From positions 62,001 through 126,000 of the forward strand of contig CALOAB010000024.1 of NCBI GenBank assembly GCA_942491185.1: DNA of 64,000 nt. The letters run 5' to 3'. The notes beneath the pieces are model-generated. The model was not told where the DNA came from. It ran no database searches and worked only from the letters and a program-made list of their open reading frames with translations. This DNA comes from SLRI01 sp942491185. GTDB lineage: Bacteria; Pseudomonadota; Alphaproteobacteria; Geminicoccales; Geminicoccaceae. This document shows positions 19,796 through 29,145 of this stretch, piece by piece (positions within the stretch are counted from its first letter, which is position 1; every line of letters begins with the position of its first letter). Made by a program: the position numbers and the translations under genes.

Positions 19796-20637
19796 CCGAA
19801 CGGCTCGCGGATGTCAGCGCCCGGATCGACGGCATCGGTCAGTTGGGGGCCGTCGTGAACGCGATGAAGGGCATTGCCGCCGCCCGCGCCCGCACGGCCC
19901 GCGAGCAGCTCGAGGCGATTGACAGCTATGCCGCGACCGTGGCCGCCGCCATGTCCAGCGTGCTTGGCCCAGCCGACACCATCTCCAAGCCCGAGGCACC
20001 GCCCTCGGGCAAGATCGGCTTGCTGGTGTTCTGCGCCGAGCAGGGCTTTGCCGGTGCGTTCAGCGAGCGCGTTCTGGACAGTATCGGCGAGGAGCTGGCG
20101 ACGGCCAGCCTGTTCTTGATCGGCACCCGCGGTCTGTCGATTGCCGCCATGCGGGGCCTTGATCCGGTCTGGTCCGCGCCGATGTCCTCGCACACGCTGG
20201 GCGTCCCAAAACTGGCCGATGGGATCGCCAAGGCGATCTACCACGCCCTGGACGAGGGCCGCTTCGACCGGCTGGATGTGGTTTATGCCGGCTGGGCGTC
20301 CGGGCAGACCAACGTCTTGCGGCAGATCATGTTACCGATCGACCTTTCCGATCTGCCGCCGCCGCCGGCCGAACGACCGCTGACCCAGCTTCCCACGGAC
20401 GCCCTGATCACCAGCCTCAGCGGAGACTACGTCCACGCCCTCGTCTGCAAGGCCGCGATGCATGCCTTTGCCGCCGAGAACGAGGCGAGGATGGAGGCGA
20501 TGTCCGCCGCGGCCAGCCAGATCGAGCGGGAGCTCGAGGTGTTTCAGGCCACCCTGCGGCGGGTCCGGCAAGAGGCGATCACCGCCGAGATCATCGAGCT
20601 CGGCACTGGTGCCGCAACCGCCCGCAACGCAGGGTGA
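19792..20637 (+). CDS. atpG: N-type ATPase subunit gamma
   Basis: 281 residues. N- and C-terminal helices of the rotor shaft (VSARIDGIGQLGAVVNAMKG and MEAMSAAASQIERELEVFQA) flank the Rossmann-like globular part (GLLVFCAEQGFAGAF). Last gene of the operon; 24 bp later begins the IS481 element, so no terminator remains between them. Confidence 0.93.
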   Translation: MTERLADVSARIDGIGQLGAVVNAMKGIAAARARTAREQLEAIDSYAATVAAAMSSVLGPADTISKPEAPPSGKIGLLVFCAEQGFAGAFSERVLDSIGEELATASLFLIGTRGLSIAAMRGLDPVWSAPMSSHTLGVPKLADGIAKAIYHALDEGRFDRLDVVYAGWASGQTNVLRQIMLPIDLSDLPPPPAERPLTQLPTDALITSLSGDYVHALVCKAAMHAFAAENEARMEAMSAAASQIERELEVFQATLRRVRQEAITAEIIELGTGAATARNAG

Positions 20638-20661
20638 CACTGCCTGGCGGCTCGGTTTCAG

Positions 20662-21713
20662 CTAGCTGTGCAGTCCCGTCATGAGGTGGTCTGGATGACG
20701 CTTGAATCTTTGCGGCTCTGAAGCCCACTTTTCGGTGATGAACTCGAAGACCGTGCGGCCCTTGAGGGTCTTGAGCCGCTTGGCGAAGTTGTAGGCATCG
20801 AGGAAGGTTTTGAGATGTGCGCGGAGCTTGTCGTGCGTCTCGTAGTGGTAGCGGCGGACGGTCGCCTCCTTCAGGGTGCGGTTCATCCGCTCGACCTGAC
20901 CGTTGGTCCATCGAGGGCCAGGAGGCCCTCGATCCGATCTCTGGAGGAGACGCGGTCAGCAGACCGCGGAGGGGATGGTTCGGCTTCGTCAGGCGGTGGT
21001 CGATGCCGTTCTGTGCACAGGCCAGCTCGAAGGCATGGCAGCGGAAGAGTTCGCCGGCGTCGAGCATCCTTCGGATGTCGGCGGGTGACCAGCCGTCGCC
21101 GGAAGGCTCGGTGAAATGCGTGCCGTTGTCGGTGAGGACCGTTTGGATGCGATAGGGCACCGCCTCGATCAGGCGACGGAGGAAGTCGGCGGCGACGCGG
21201 CGGGTCGCCTTCTCGTGCAGCTCCGCAAAGGCAAGCTTCGAGGTACGGTCGATGGCGACGAAGAGGTGATGCTTGCCGTCCTCGGTGCGCAGCTCGGCGA
21301 TGTCGATGTGAAAGTAGCCGATGGGGTAATCCTTGAAGGCTTGCTTCGGCTTATCGCCCTCCACCTCGGGCAGGCGACTGATGTCGTGGCGCTGGAAGCA
21401 GCGATGCAAAGATGAGCGCGACAGCTGTGGGATCGTCGCTTGCAGCGCGTAGAGGCAGTCGTCCAGCGGCAGCAGCGTGTGCCGCCGGAACGCGACGGCG
21501 AGCGCCTCCTCTTCATGGCTGAGAACGCTCGAGCGACACTCCTTCGGTCCTATCGCCGCATCGGCCACGGTCTCCCGCTCGGCGCCACTTGGCCACCGTC
21601 TTCGGGTTGACCCCGTAGCGCCGGCTCAACGCCGCGATCGAAGCCTCCGATCGCTGTATCGCAGCTCGAACCGCGTGCGTCGTCGTGGCGCTGCCGTGAA
21701 GTACCTGGCCCAT
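20662..21713 (-). pseudogene. IS481-family transposase with a frameshift and an S repeat
   Basis: Starts MGQVLHGSATTTHAVRAAIQ with helix-turn-helix IAALSRRYGVNPKTVAKW. The catalytic core (HIDIAELRTEDGKHHLFVAI with first Asp, VLTDNGTHF with second Asp, GQVERMNRTLKEATVRRYHY with Glu) is intact in sequence but split: a frameshift near 21540-21590 and a 61-bp insertion at 20911-20971 between P and W of N-H-P-W-T-N-G. C-terminus ends LMTGLHS. Inactive. Confidence 0.88.
20911..20971 (-). repeat. S element, copy 3 (61 bp)
   Basis: Stem 1 CGCGGTC/GACCGCG (C-G changed to T-A relative to copy 1), mini-stem region CTCCTCCAGAG, stem 3 TCGAGGGCC/GGCCCTCGA (A-T changed to G-C). Inserted between CCC and TGG in the IS481 transposase, same orientation as the gene. 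Confidence 0.85.
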
Positions 21714-22039
21714 AGCTCTTCCTTCACGTGATGGCAGATGAATACGCCAGCACACTCCGGGATCAAACAGCTAGGGTGGACGCACTCGTTGTTATCAGCA
21801 CGGCTCGCTTTGGTTCGCAGGGGCGCAAAGACCTGGGCCCATTCGCCCGAGGTGGACCGAGCCGGCGATGATCCCGCAATTGCATTCGCCTCGACACAAG
21901 CTGGACACGACCCACAATACGAGCGGTTTGGCCTGGCGCCACCCTCTAGCGCTGCGCCGACGGCCTGGACGCAGGCGGTCAGGGCGCCCGGCAGAGCGGC
22001 CTGGGCAACTGCGGCCAATGCCTTGGGCCGGGGCGACGC
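21714..22039. other. Interval between IS481 and phage-tail remnant
   Basis: No supported gene. The right part may be the decayed upstream portion of the tail-fibre-like gene, because weak in-frame similarity seems to switch frame around 22030, but this is not firm. Confidence 0.35.
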
Positions 22040-22683
22040 GGCACCGGCGTCACCCCAGGCAGCTACGGCGATGGCGACAACGTCCCTCGGATTACCGTCG
22101 ACGCCCAGGGACGCATTCCAGTTTTTGCGACGTTGTCGGCGACGGGCGGGAGCCGTGTCAGTAGTAGCTTCGTCGCCAGTGCCACCGACAATCTCGGCTC
22201 GAGCTCGACCTCAGCTTATGTGGCCAAGGGGTTCCTGTTCACAGCCTACCAACCGATCCTGGTGAGCCATCTGCGCACCCATCTCGATGCCGCCAGCATC
22301 GGCGAAGACCACTACGCCCAGATCGCAGAGGTCAGTGGCATCACCGCGACCGACACGGTCGCCGCCGTTCTCGGTACCAGTGCAACAATCGCCAGCAGCT
22401 CGCTGGAGCTAAAGCTCTGCCACTTTCCGTTCGCAGCGGCCGTGCTGCTCGAGGCCGGCAAGACCTACCTGCTTGCTGCCGTCAACGCCTCCGGATCCGC
22501 CACACCGTCAACCGCGCCGGCGTCATCTCCCGCGGCGGCAGCTCCGGCTGGAACCTCAATGCCCTGGGCGAGACCGTCTTGGGAACGCCTCAGCTCGACA
22601 GTGTTGGTGTCGGCATCGGCCAGGCGCCGGCGGCGTTCGGGACGGTGAAGTTCCTGATCGCGGTGGAGGGGGCGGTTGTTTGA
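22040..22683 (+). pseudogene. Phage tail-fibre-like protein remnant
   Basis: Frame 2 reads GTGVTPGSYGDGDNVPRITV, DAQGRIPVFATLSATGG, TDNLGSSSTSAYVAKGF up to VNASGSATP; then frame 1 continues TVNRAGVISRGGSSGWNLNA to a stop at 22681-22683 (VKFLIAVEGAVV). The 'PGSYGDG..VP.ITVDAQGRI' pattern is common in tail-fibre and collar proteins. A frameshift near 22510 and the missing start make it a remnant. Neighbouring DNA to 22935 shows no gene. Confidence 0.55.
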
Positions 22684-22935
22684 AGCAGCTCAATCTCCAG
22701 CACCTGGAGTCGACTGCGCTGGCCATTTCTCAGCCTACCTAAGTGCGCAAACGTCAGAATGTCACCCTACTGATACCCAGTTGCCGGATTACTTCAGCCT
22801 GCCGCAGCTTACCGACAATTTCCTCAGCCTTGTAACGCTTCCTCGCCATCTCTGGTCCTACTCATTGCTGAACACAAGGGTGGACCAATTCACAAGGGGA
22901 GGATCAACGGCTCCACAAAGAACAATCTAAGGCAT

Positions 22936-23169
22936 TGGAGCGTGGGTGACTTTGCACCCGAAGCGGCGTTTGACGGTCTCGGCTGCGAACATCGAACCGA
23001 ACCGATGCCACTCTTAGCGGACGGTCTCGTGGCCGATATCGACGCCACGCTGGTGCAGCAGGTATTCGACGTTGCGCAGCGACAGCAGGAACCAGACGCA
23101 CAGCATCGCCGCCAAACGAATGATCTCCGGCGACGTCTTGAAGTACTTGAAGGGGCATCGCTTGGTCAT
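22936..23169 (-). pseudogene. IS6-family transposase, N-terminal fragment
   Basis: The reverse frame from 23169 reads MTKRCPFKYFKTSPEIIRLA, then RNVEYLLHQRGVDIGHETVR, an in-frame TAA, and EWHRFGSMFAAETVKRRFGC. This is the start of an IS6/IS26-type transposase; catalytic domain absent. Confidence 0.75.
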
Positions 23170-23396
23170 AGTCGTACGCTATGCGGCCCCCATCGCGATA
23201 TCACCTCGAAACGACGCAGGCAGGCCGATCCCCGCCAACACGATCCGAGTATCCAAAAAAGCGAGAGGCGGACCGGTCTTGTTGCCGCTCCGCCTCGCCA
23301 TTTCCCAACAGGTAGTCGAACCCCACGGCACCATATATTCTATGCGCCACCCGCCGAATCGGCTCCGAAAGCACGAAACAGCCCTTTTGAACAGTG

Positions 23397-23867
23397 TCAA
23401 AGACCGCGGAAGGTGCGATTAAGATGATCCTCGACCGCCCATGCCGGCGTCGCCTTGAACCCCTTCGTGCCGGTCGGCCCCTCGATCAGATTCTGGCTGA
23501 ATAGCCACGGGTTGTCCTGTTCCTCGGAATTCATCACCTCGCTTTCCACATGGCAAAGCCTGATCCCGATAGTCGCCATCGAAATGCGGTTCTGCGAGAC
23601 CAGGACATGACGCCCGATGAAGCCCCAGATGCGGATGCCCTGGGCGAAGAAGCGCGTGAAATTCGGATGCGGGGAAAGCGCCATGTCGTTGCCGAGGATG
23701 CGCACCGTCTCGGCGTTGCCGATGAAAAGGCCGTAGCCTGCGCAGAACTCGGGCCCCTGGGTCAGAAGCTCCATGCGGTTGCCCTCGATCTGTACCGATT
23801 TCGCGACGTGTTTCTGCTCCTTCAGGCCACCGATAACCTGTTCCTCGCTGAACCTGCTGCGCTTCAT
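23397..23867 (-). pseudogene. Chimeric ORF: IS3 orfA start fused to a beta-helix protein fragment
   Basis: 156 codons. The first 18 residues MKRSRFSEEQVIGGLKEQ are the conserved start of IS3-family OrfA. From about residue 20 the sequence changes to IEGNRMELLTQGPEFCAGYG, LFIGNAETVRILGNDMAL and GIRIWGFIGRHVLVSQNRIS, a right-handed parallel beta-helix pattern as in pectate-lyase-like proteins. The join keeps the frame open. Probably an accident of IS insertion and deletion; whether it is expressed is unknown. Confidence 0.6.
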
Positions 23868-23888
23868 GAGCTTCCTCCGGCCCTGGTC

Positions 23889-24164
23889 TAGCAGGCTGCT
23901 GAAAAAGTCCCGACGGCCGCGACGGGATCGATTTTCGTCGCTGAGTAGGCGCTCGGCGCGAAGGCGATGCAACGCATCGTCGAGCGTCGAGCAACGCCCG
24001 CAGCGGCGAAAAGCGTTCCGTCCCAAAGGGATGCGGTGAGAATGACCGGCGAGCTTCGTCGGCGCTCGGGCGCGATGCGCGCTGCATCGCTGGCCCTCAC
24101 GTCTCCTCGCTTCCGGTCATTCTCACCGCATCGCGGCCATCGCGACTTTTTCAGCAGCCTGCTA
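23889..24164. repeat. L element, copy 3 (276 bp, IS5-like ends)
   Basis: Terminal inverted repeats TAGCAGGCTGCTGAAAAAGT...; hairpin CGATGC-AAC-GCATCG at 23965-23979; inner 20-bp perfect inverted repeat (24030-24049 with 24113-24132, GATGCGGTGAGAATGACCGG); second hairpin CGATGC-GCGCT-GCATCG at 24073-24089 inside it. The terminal repeat matches the IS5-like left end at 5233, so it may be moved by that transposase type. It shares layout, not overall sequence, with copies 1 and 2. Confidence 0.8.
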
Positions 24165-24411
24165 AAGAGAGAAAACTCCAGCTTGCAATAGTCCGAATTC
24201 AGGGGAGAAGGTCAATGTCGGCCCGACGCCGTCGCCCGGACGATCGGGCACGATCGCCGACTAGGACGCCGTGTCGATGCGCGACCTCGTCGCCATCTCA
24301 TCAGCCGGATCAACGCGTAACGTGCGATCGTCACCCCCGCCGGCTGCATCCGCGAAGCCCCGGCGCTTGGCGAGGCAGCGCCGGGCGCCCAGAGGGGTGA
24401 TAAGCCGCCGA

Positions 24412-25770
24412 TCATGGGGCCTGGATCAGGCCGTAGCGCTTGATCAGCCGGTAGGTGTTGCGCTCGCTGATCCCCAGGATCTTGGCGATCTGGGCGCGAT
24501 GCCCGCCATGCCGCTCCAGGAGCCGCGCGAGGTAGGAACGCTTCAGCTCCTCGAGGCTGGGCTCGTCCGTCACGAACTGCTCCGGGCTCGGCCGGCTGCC
24601 CAGCGTCACCTCCAGCGCGATGTGTCGCGCCCGAATCTCCGACGCGTTGCCGGAGATCAAGATCGCGCGCTCGACGATGTTGCGCAGCTCGCGGATATTG
24701 CCCGGCCAGTCATACTGAACGAGCCGATCCATCGCCCCCTGGCTGAAGTGCTTCTCGACATTGCGCAGAAAGCCACGCCGCTCGAGAAACAGCGTTGCCA
24801 GGATCGGAATGTCCTCGAGCCGAGCGCGGAGCGGCGGCACCTCGATCACGAACGCAGCGAGGCGGTAGTAGAGATCGCTGCGGAAGGCGCCGTCTTGGCT
24901 GGCCTCGGCGAGATCGCGATTGGTCGCCGCAACGAAGCGCGCGTTGGCGCCGTGATCGACCGTGCCGCCCAGCCGGCGAAAGCGGCCGGTCTCGAGCAAG
25001 CGGAGCATCTTGGCCTGCAGGCCAGGGGTGAGCTCGCCGATCTCGTCGAAGAACGCGGTGCCGTTCTCGGCCACCTCGATCAGCCCCTCCTTGCGCCGAT
25101 CGGCGCCGGTGAAGGCACCGCGCTCGTGGCCGAAAACCTCCGATTCGAAGAGGTTCTCCTGCAGCGTGGCGCAGTCCACCGGCACGAAATTGCCCCCGGC
25201 GCGCCCGCTCAACTGGTGGAGGCCCTGGGCGACCAGCTCCTTGCCGACCCCGCTCTCGCCCTGAACGAGCACAGTGCAATCCGTCTGGGCTACGGATTCG
25301 ACCAGCCGCACCACCTCGCGAAAGGCGGGGCTCTGGCCGACCATGAGGCCGCCGATCGTCGGATTGAGCTGGCTGCGGCAGAACGCATAGGAACGCTTGA
25401 GCGCGGCCGCCTCGAGGGCGCGCGCGATCGCCAGCTCCAGCTCGCGCAGGTCCGGCGGCTTGGTCAGATACTCGAAGGCGCCGAGCCGCATGGCGCTGAC
25501 CGCCTGGTGGATCGTGCCGTAGGCCGTGAGCACGATGACCGGGCATTGCTCGGCGATCTCCTCAATGCAGTCGAGCGTCTCACGATCCGGAAGCCGCATG
25601 TCGAGCAGCGTCAGCGCCGGGCTGCGCTCGGTGAGCATGACACTGGCGTTCTGCCAATCGGTAGCGACGGCGCAAACGAAGCCCTGCGCACTCAGGACGT
25701 CGACCAGCATGCGGGCCAGCGTGCGGTCGTCCTCGACGATCAGGATCGTGCGGCCGTTGCCCTCCAGCAT
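24412..25770 (-). CDS. Sigma54-dependent response regulator (NtrC type)
   Basis: 452 residues from the ATG at 25770, which overlaps the kinase stop (ATGA). The receiver domain (ILIVEDDRTLARML, phospho-acceptor Asp in LTLLDMRLPD, LTAYG, KPPDL) is followed by an AAA+ domain with Walker A GESGVGKE, the sigma54-contact loop GAFTGADRRKEG, Walker B AFFDEIGEL, and a C-terminal Fis-type HTH (LARLLERHGGHRAQIAKILG, ISERNTYRLIKRYG). It activates sigma54 promoters from distant sites; the consensus sigma54 promoter and three palindromes at 35607-35801 are its likely target. Last gene of the leftward island operon. Confidence 0.93.
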   Translation of the reverse strand: MLEGNGRTILIVEDDRTLARMLVDVLSAQGFVCAVATDWQNASVMLTERSPALTLLDMRLPDRETLDCIEEIAEQCPVIVLTAYGTIHQAVSAMRLGAFEYLTKPPDLRELELAIARALEAAALKRSYAFCRSQLNPTIGGLMVGQSPAFREVVRLVESVAQTDCTVLVQGESGVGKELVAQGLHQLSGRAGGNFVPVDCATLQENLFESEVFGHERGAFTGADRRKEGLIEVAENGTAFFDEIGELTPGLQAKMLRLLETGRFRRLGGTVDHGANARFVAATNRDLAEASQDGAFRSDLYYRLAAFVIEVPPLRARLEDIPILATLFLERRGFLRNVEKHFSQGAMDRLVQYDWPGNIRELRNIVERAILISGNASEIRARHIALEVTLGSRPSPEQFVTDEPSLEELKRSYLARLLERHGGHRAQIAKILGISERNTYRLIKRYGLIQAP

Positions 25771-27698
25771 CAGGCGTCGGCCGCGAGCGGCAGCCACACC
25801 GTGAACGCGGCACCCTCGCCGGGGCGCGACGCGACCTCGATCCGGCCGTGGTGTGCCTTGACGATCTCCCGGCAGATGCTGAGGCCGAGACCGGTGCCGA
25901 CGGCGCCGCCGCGATCGGCTCGCCGGCTCCAGAAGGGCTGGAAGATCCGCTCGATATCCTCAAGTGCGATGCCGCAGCCGGTATCCTGCACCGTCAACCA
26001 GGCCTGCCCTTCCTTGGCCCTGCCCCGGATCGTCAGCCGACCACCCTCCGGCATGGCGTGGAAGGCATTTTGCAGGAGGTTGAGAACGAGCATGCGCAGA
26101 TCACTGTCGCTGCCGATCACGCGCAGGCTGTCGAGCGGCTCGATCGCGACGGCGATCGAGCGCTGCTCGGCGTCGCTGGCGAGCAGCGTCGCCACCTCCG
26201 CCACGAGCTGGTCGAGCTCGACCAGCGTGTCGTGGCCGCGCGACGGCACCGAGAGCTTGAGCAGCCGTTCGGTGACCTCGATGCACTTGTCGATCTCCTC
26301 CTGCATCAGCTCCATGTAGACGTCGGCGCTGACCGTGGCGGATCCCGCCTGCATCGCCTGCAGCCCGACCCGGATCGAGCTCAACGGGTTGCGGATCTCG
26401 TGCGCGATGCCGGCGGCCAGCATCCCCAGCTCCGAGAGCTTGTGCGCATGGCCGAGCGCGATGTCCTGGCTGAGGTCGCGGATCGATTCGACGATCATGC
26501 GACGATGGTTGCCGTCACCCTCGCCGTCCAGCACCACCGCCGCGGCGGAGATCTCGACGAAGAGATCGCTGCCGTCGGCGCGAACATGACGGTGCCGACA
26601 AACCACGCTGGTGCGGTCGGCACCTACTTCGTGCAAGGGGCAGGTGACCATGGTCGTCTCGCAGGGCGTGTCCCGGTTGTGGCTCGATGCGTAACACGGC
26701 CGGCCGACGACCTGTTCAGTGGGCAATCCTTGCTGCTCGAGAAACGCCCGGTTGGCCAGCTCGACCCGGTAGTCGGGGCCGATCACGCGCACCCCGTCGG
26801 GAATGGCGTCGAGCAGCGCCTGCAGGTAGCGCTCGTTGGTCGCCAGCGCCCTGACATGGCCGGCGATGCGCGCCGCCATGTGATCGAACCTGTTGCCCAG
26901 CTGCGCCAGCTCGTCACGCCCGGTGAGCCCGACCCGGCTACCGTAGTTGCCCATGGCGAGGCCCCGGCTGGCATGGCTCAGCCTGGCCAGCGGTCGCAGC
27001 AGCAACCGTTCGAGCCCCAGCCAGAGCGCCAGCATCGATAATCCGACCACGGCTAGGCCGGCGGCGCTCATCGTCAGCGCGCTGCTCAGCGCCGACCGGC
27101 GCAGCCCGCCCTCGGCGTAGTCGACGACGAGGATGCCGTTGACCGGATGCTCACTGACCGACCCGTGACAGGTCTGGCAGGGCTCACGGTTGGGCACGGC
27201 GACCACGCTGCGCAAGATCTCGATGCCGTCGGCGCGCTCGGTGAAGGCGCTGGTCGACAGCGCCCGACCGGGCGGCAGGGCGCAACCCGGACAGAGCTCG
27301 CCGCCGGCCAGATCGTAGTGGCGCCCCAGAGCCGACGGCTCGTCGGCGAAACGCACTTCGCCCGAAGGGGCCAGGATCATCACGCCCTCGATCTCGCTCT
27401 GCTGCCCCAGTCGCTCGACGATGCCGCGCAGGCCGTCGATGTCGCGCTTGAGCATGGCGTTCTCGAGGGCGGCGTGCAGCAGCTGCTGCACCTGGTCGGC
27501 GGCGGCGGTGCGCTCACTCGCCAGGCGCTGCTGATAGAGGCTGACCAGGACCGCCAGGAACACCGCGGATGCCAAGGCGAGGCCGAGCACCAGGATGCCG
27601 ATCAGCTGCCGCCGCAACGACGCGCCGAGCCAGGCACGCAGATCGTCCAACCCTCGCCGGCCCGCCCGAGCGGCACCTATGGTCACGGATTGCCCCAT
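25770..27698 (-). CDS. Membrane sensor histidine kinase with periplasmic heme-c motif
   Basis: 642 residues. Membrane span about 31-53; periplasmic domain about 54-205 with CxxCH heme-attachment motif REPCQTCHGS (residues 174-178) and an additional CPGC; second span about 205-228; HAMP; PAS (YLQALLDAIPDGVRVIGPDY); a cysteine pair region (CETTMVTCPLH); HisKA with H in GIAHEIRNPLSSIRVG; HATPase_c with NLLQNAFHAMPEGG, DTGCGI and GTGLGLSICREIV. The heme-c motif suggests direct sensing of redox, oxygen/NO or an oxidant. It pairs with the overlapping NtrC-type regulator. Confidence 0.92.
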   Translation of the reverse strand: MGQSVTIGAARAGRRGLDDLRAWLGASLRRQLIGILVLGLALASAVFLAVLVSLYQQRLASERTAAADQVQQLLHAALENAMLKRDIDGLRGIVERLGQQSEIEGVMILAPSGEVRFADEPSALGRHYDLAGGELCPGCALPPGRALSTSAFTERADGIEILRSVVAVPNREPCQTCHGSVSEHPVNGILVVDYAEGGLRRSALSSALTMSAAGLAVVGLSMLALWLGLERLLLRPLARLSHASRGLAMGNYGSRVGLTGRDELAQLGNRFDHMAARIAGHVRALATNERYLQALLDAIPDGVRVIGPDYRVELANRAFLEQQGLPTEQVVGRPCYASSHNRDTPCETTMVTCPLHEVGADRTSVVCRHRHVRADGSDLFVEISAAAVVLDGEGDGNHRRMIVESIRDLSQDIALGHAHKLSELGMLAAGIAHEIRNPLSSIRVGLQAMQAGSATVSADVYMELMQEEIDKCIEVTERLLKLSVPSRGHDTLVELDQLVAEVATLLASDAEQRSIAVAIEPLDSLRVIGSDSDLRMLVLNLLQNAFHAMPEGGRLTIRGRAKEGQAWLTVQDTGCGIALEDIERIFQPFWSRRADRGGAVGTGLGLSICREIVKAHHGRIEVASRPGEGAAFTVWLPLAADA

Positions 27699-28138
27699 AA
27701 CCGCATCAATAGCGTATCAGCGGGCAGGTCGTCAGCATCGATCGACACGACCGCCGGGCCATCGGGCAATTCCGCGACGAAGAGCGCGATCGGCAGGACC
27801 ACCGGCAAAGGCTGGGTGCTCCCCGCCTGCCGACCGAGCCAGGCGCGGCGCTCCGCCGGCGGCCGCGTCGCCAGCAGGGCCTCGACGTTCTGCAGGATCA
27901 GCCCGGGCGCGCCGGCATGCGCCTCGATCGTCGCCTCGATCAGCGCCAGCGGCAGGCGCGCCGGATCCTCCCCCGCGCGGACCATGACGTCGCGCCGGAA
28001 GTCCAGATGGACGAAGCCCGTGACCTCGGCTGCAGCGCGGATCAGCTCCGGCCGGTAGGCGGGCATCGCGAGGAGCAGCAGCCGCGTCGCCGGACCGTCG
28101 GCCAGCCGCTCCAGCAGCGGATCGAGCCAGCCGCTCAT
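27683..28138 (-). CDS. Hypothetical cytoplasmic protein (151 aa)
   Basis: Starts MSGWLDPLLERLADGPATRL; contains RLLLLAMPAYRPELIRAAAE and GLILQNVEALLATRPPAERR, an alpha/beta pattern without Walker A. It overlaps the ferredoxin-like gene (4 bp) and the kinase (16 bp), so it is translated as part of the operon. Family not recognised; a regulatory or assembly role for the oxidoreductase is only inferred from location. Confidence 0.7.
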   Translation of the reverse strand: MSGWLDPLLERLADGPATRLLLLAMPAYRPELIRAAAEVTGFVHLDFRRDVMVRAGEDPARLPLALIEATIEAHAGAPGLILQNVEALLATRPPAERRAWLGRQAGSTQPLPVVLPIALFVAELPDGPAVVSIDADDLPADTLLMRLWGNP

Positions 28139-29142
28139 GGGGCAACGATCGGCAGGCGCGGATCGACGGCGGGGCGAAGCGTGCAGACGGCGCAGTGTGT
28201 CCGAGGCTCAAGATCGGCGACCGGCTCGTGGAACCGGGCGCCGCAACTCCGGCAGCGCCTCTCGGCGAGCGGCAGCCGCGAGTGGGCAGCCGGTGCCCAG
28301 TCCTCGATCACGACCGCCGCCACCTCGCAGACGTCGGCGCAGAGCCCGCAACCGGAGCAGCGATGGGGCTCGACTACATATGACGTGACGTCATCGTTTC
28401 GGTCGAGCGACAGCGCGGCGGTCGGGCAGAGCCGGGCGCAGGCATCACAGCCGGCGCAGCGCCGCGCATCGATTGACGGGGCAAAGCGGGCGTGTCCCGC
28501 TGGCGCCACGTCAGGGGCGACGGTGCGGGTCAGCCGGCGCCAGAGACCGCGGCGACTGGCGCCGATCCCACGGCCGTCCGCGGCGTCGCTGGCCGCGCGC
28601 AGGCGCAACCGGGCACCCGGGCCCAACCGCCGGATGGTCGGCGGCGCGACCCCGCGCTCAGCCCAGACCCGGCGCGCCGAGGCTATGGCATCCGCCAGCA
28701 GGTCGCTGCCACCACGGGCGCAGTGGTCGCAGTCGCCGCTCTCCAGATAGAGCCGGTCGATGCCCGCCTCGCGCCAGGCAACGAGTTCGCGCCAGCCGAG
28801 CTGGTGCAGGCATGGCAGGCAGGGAGCGTCATCGGTCTTTGCCACGGCGGCGCAGACGGCGAGGCCGAGCAGGCCGCGCGCGTCGCTGCGGCGCTCGATG
28901 CCGCCCGGCACGGACAGCGCCTGCTGCGGGCAGACGCCGACGCAGCGGCCGCAGCCGTCACAGCGCGACTCGTCGAGTCTCGGCCCGTCGACGGCGATGC
29001 GCCAGGCGGCGCTGGGGCAAGCTGCGGCGCAGGCCCGACAGCTGGCGAGCGGGCTGATGCAAGCGACGCAGCGCTCGCGCGCGAGCTGCGGCGGCTCGCC
29101 CGGATCAGGCCCGGGCGCGCAGTCGGACGGGGCAGCGTGCAC
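28135..29142 (-). CDS. Polyferredoxin-like iron-sulfur protein
   Basis: 335 residues rich in Cys motifs in order: CRACAAACPSAAW, CDGCGRCVGVCPQQAL, a middle domain with CLPCLH and SGDCDHCARG, then CAGCDACARLCPTAAL, CSGCGLCADVCEVAAV, and a C-terminal rubredoxin/zinc-ribbon-like CRSCGARF...CAVC. Up to four [4Fe-4S] clusters are expected. Without a signal peptide it is probably cytoplasmic. Likely electron carrier or maturation partner of the molybdoenzyme island; 3 bp from the TorD-like gene. Confidence 0.85.
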   Translation of the reverse strand: MHAAPSDCAPGPDPGEPPQLARERCVACISPLASCRACAAACPSAAWRIAVDGPRLDESRCDGCGRCVGVCPQQALSVPGGIERRSDARGLLGLAVCAAVAKTDDAPCLPCLHQLGWRELVAWREAGIDRLYLESGDCDHCARGGSDLLADAIASARRVWAERGVAPPTIRRLGPGARLRLRAASDAADGRGIGASRRGLWRRLTRTVAPDVAPAGHARFAPSIDARRCAGCDACARLCPTAALSLDRNDDVTSYVVEPHRCSGCGLCADVCEVAAVVIEDWAPAAHSRLPLAERRCRSCGARFHEPVADLEPRTHCAVCTLRPAVDPRLPIVAP

Positions 29143-29145
29143 CGG

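Larger units (their letters stand above)
20655..21765 (-). mobile_element. IS481-family insertion sequence, degraded
   Basis: Encloses the transposase at 20662-21713. Ends were not resolved precisely; the sequence near 21768 (TAGGGTGGACGCACTCG) may be the right terminus. Located immediately downstream of atpG. Confidence 0.7.

Noticed and set aside
24271..26319. 682-codon rightward frame opposite the two-component genes
   Set aside because: Antisense shadow of the response regulator and kinase.
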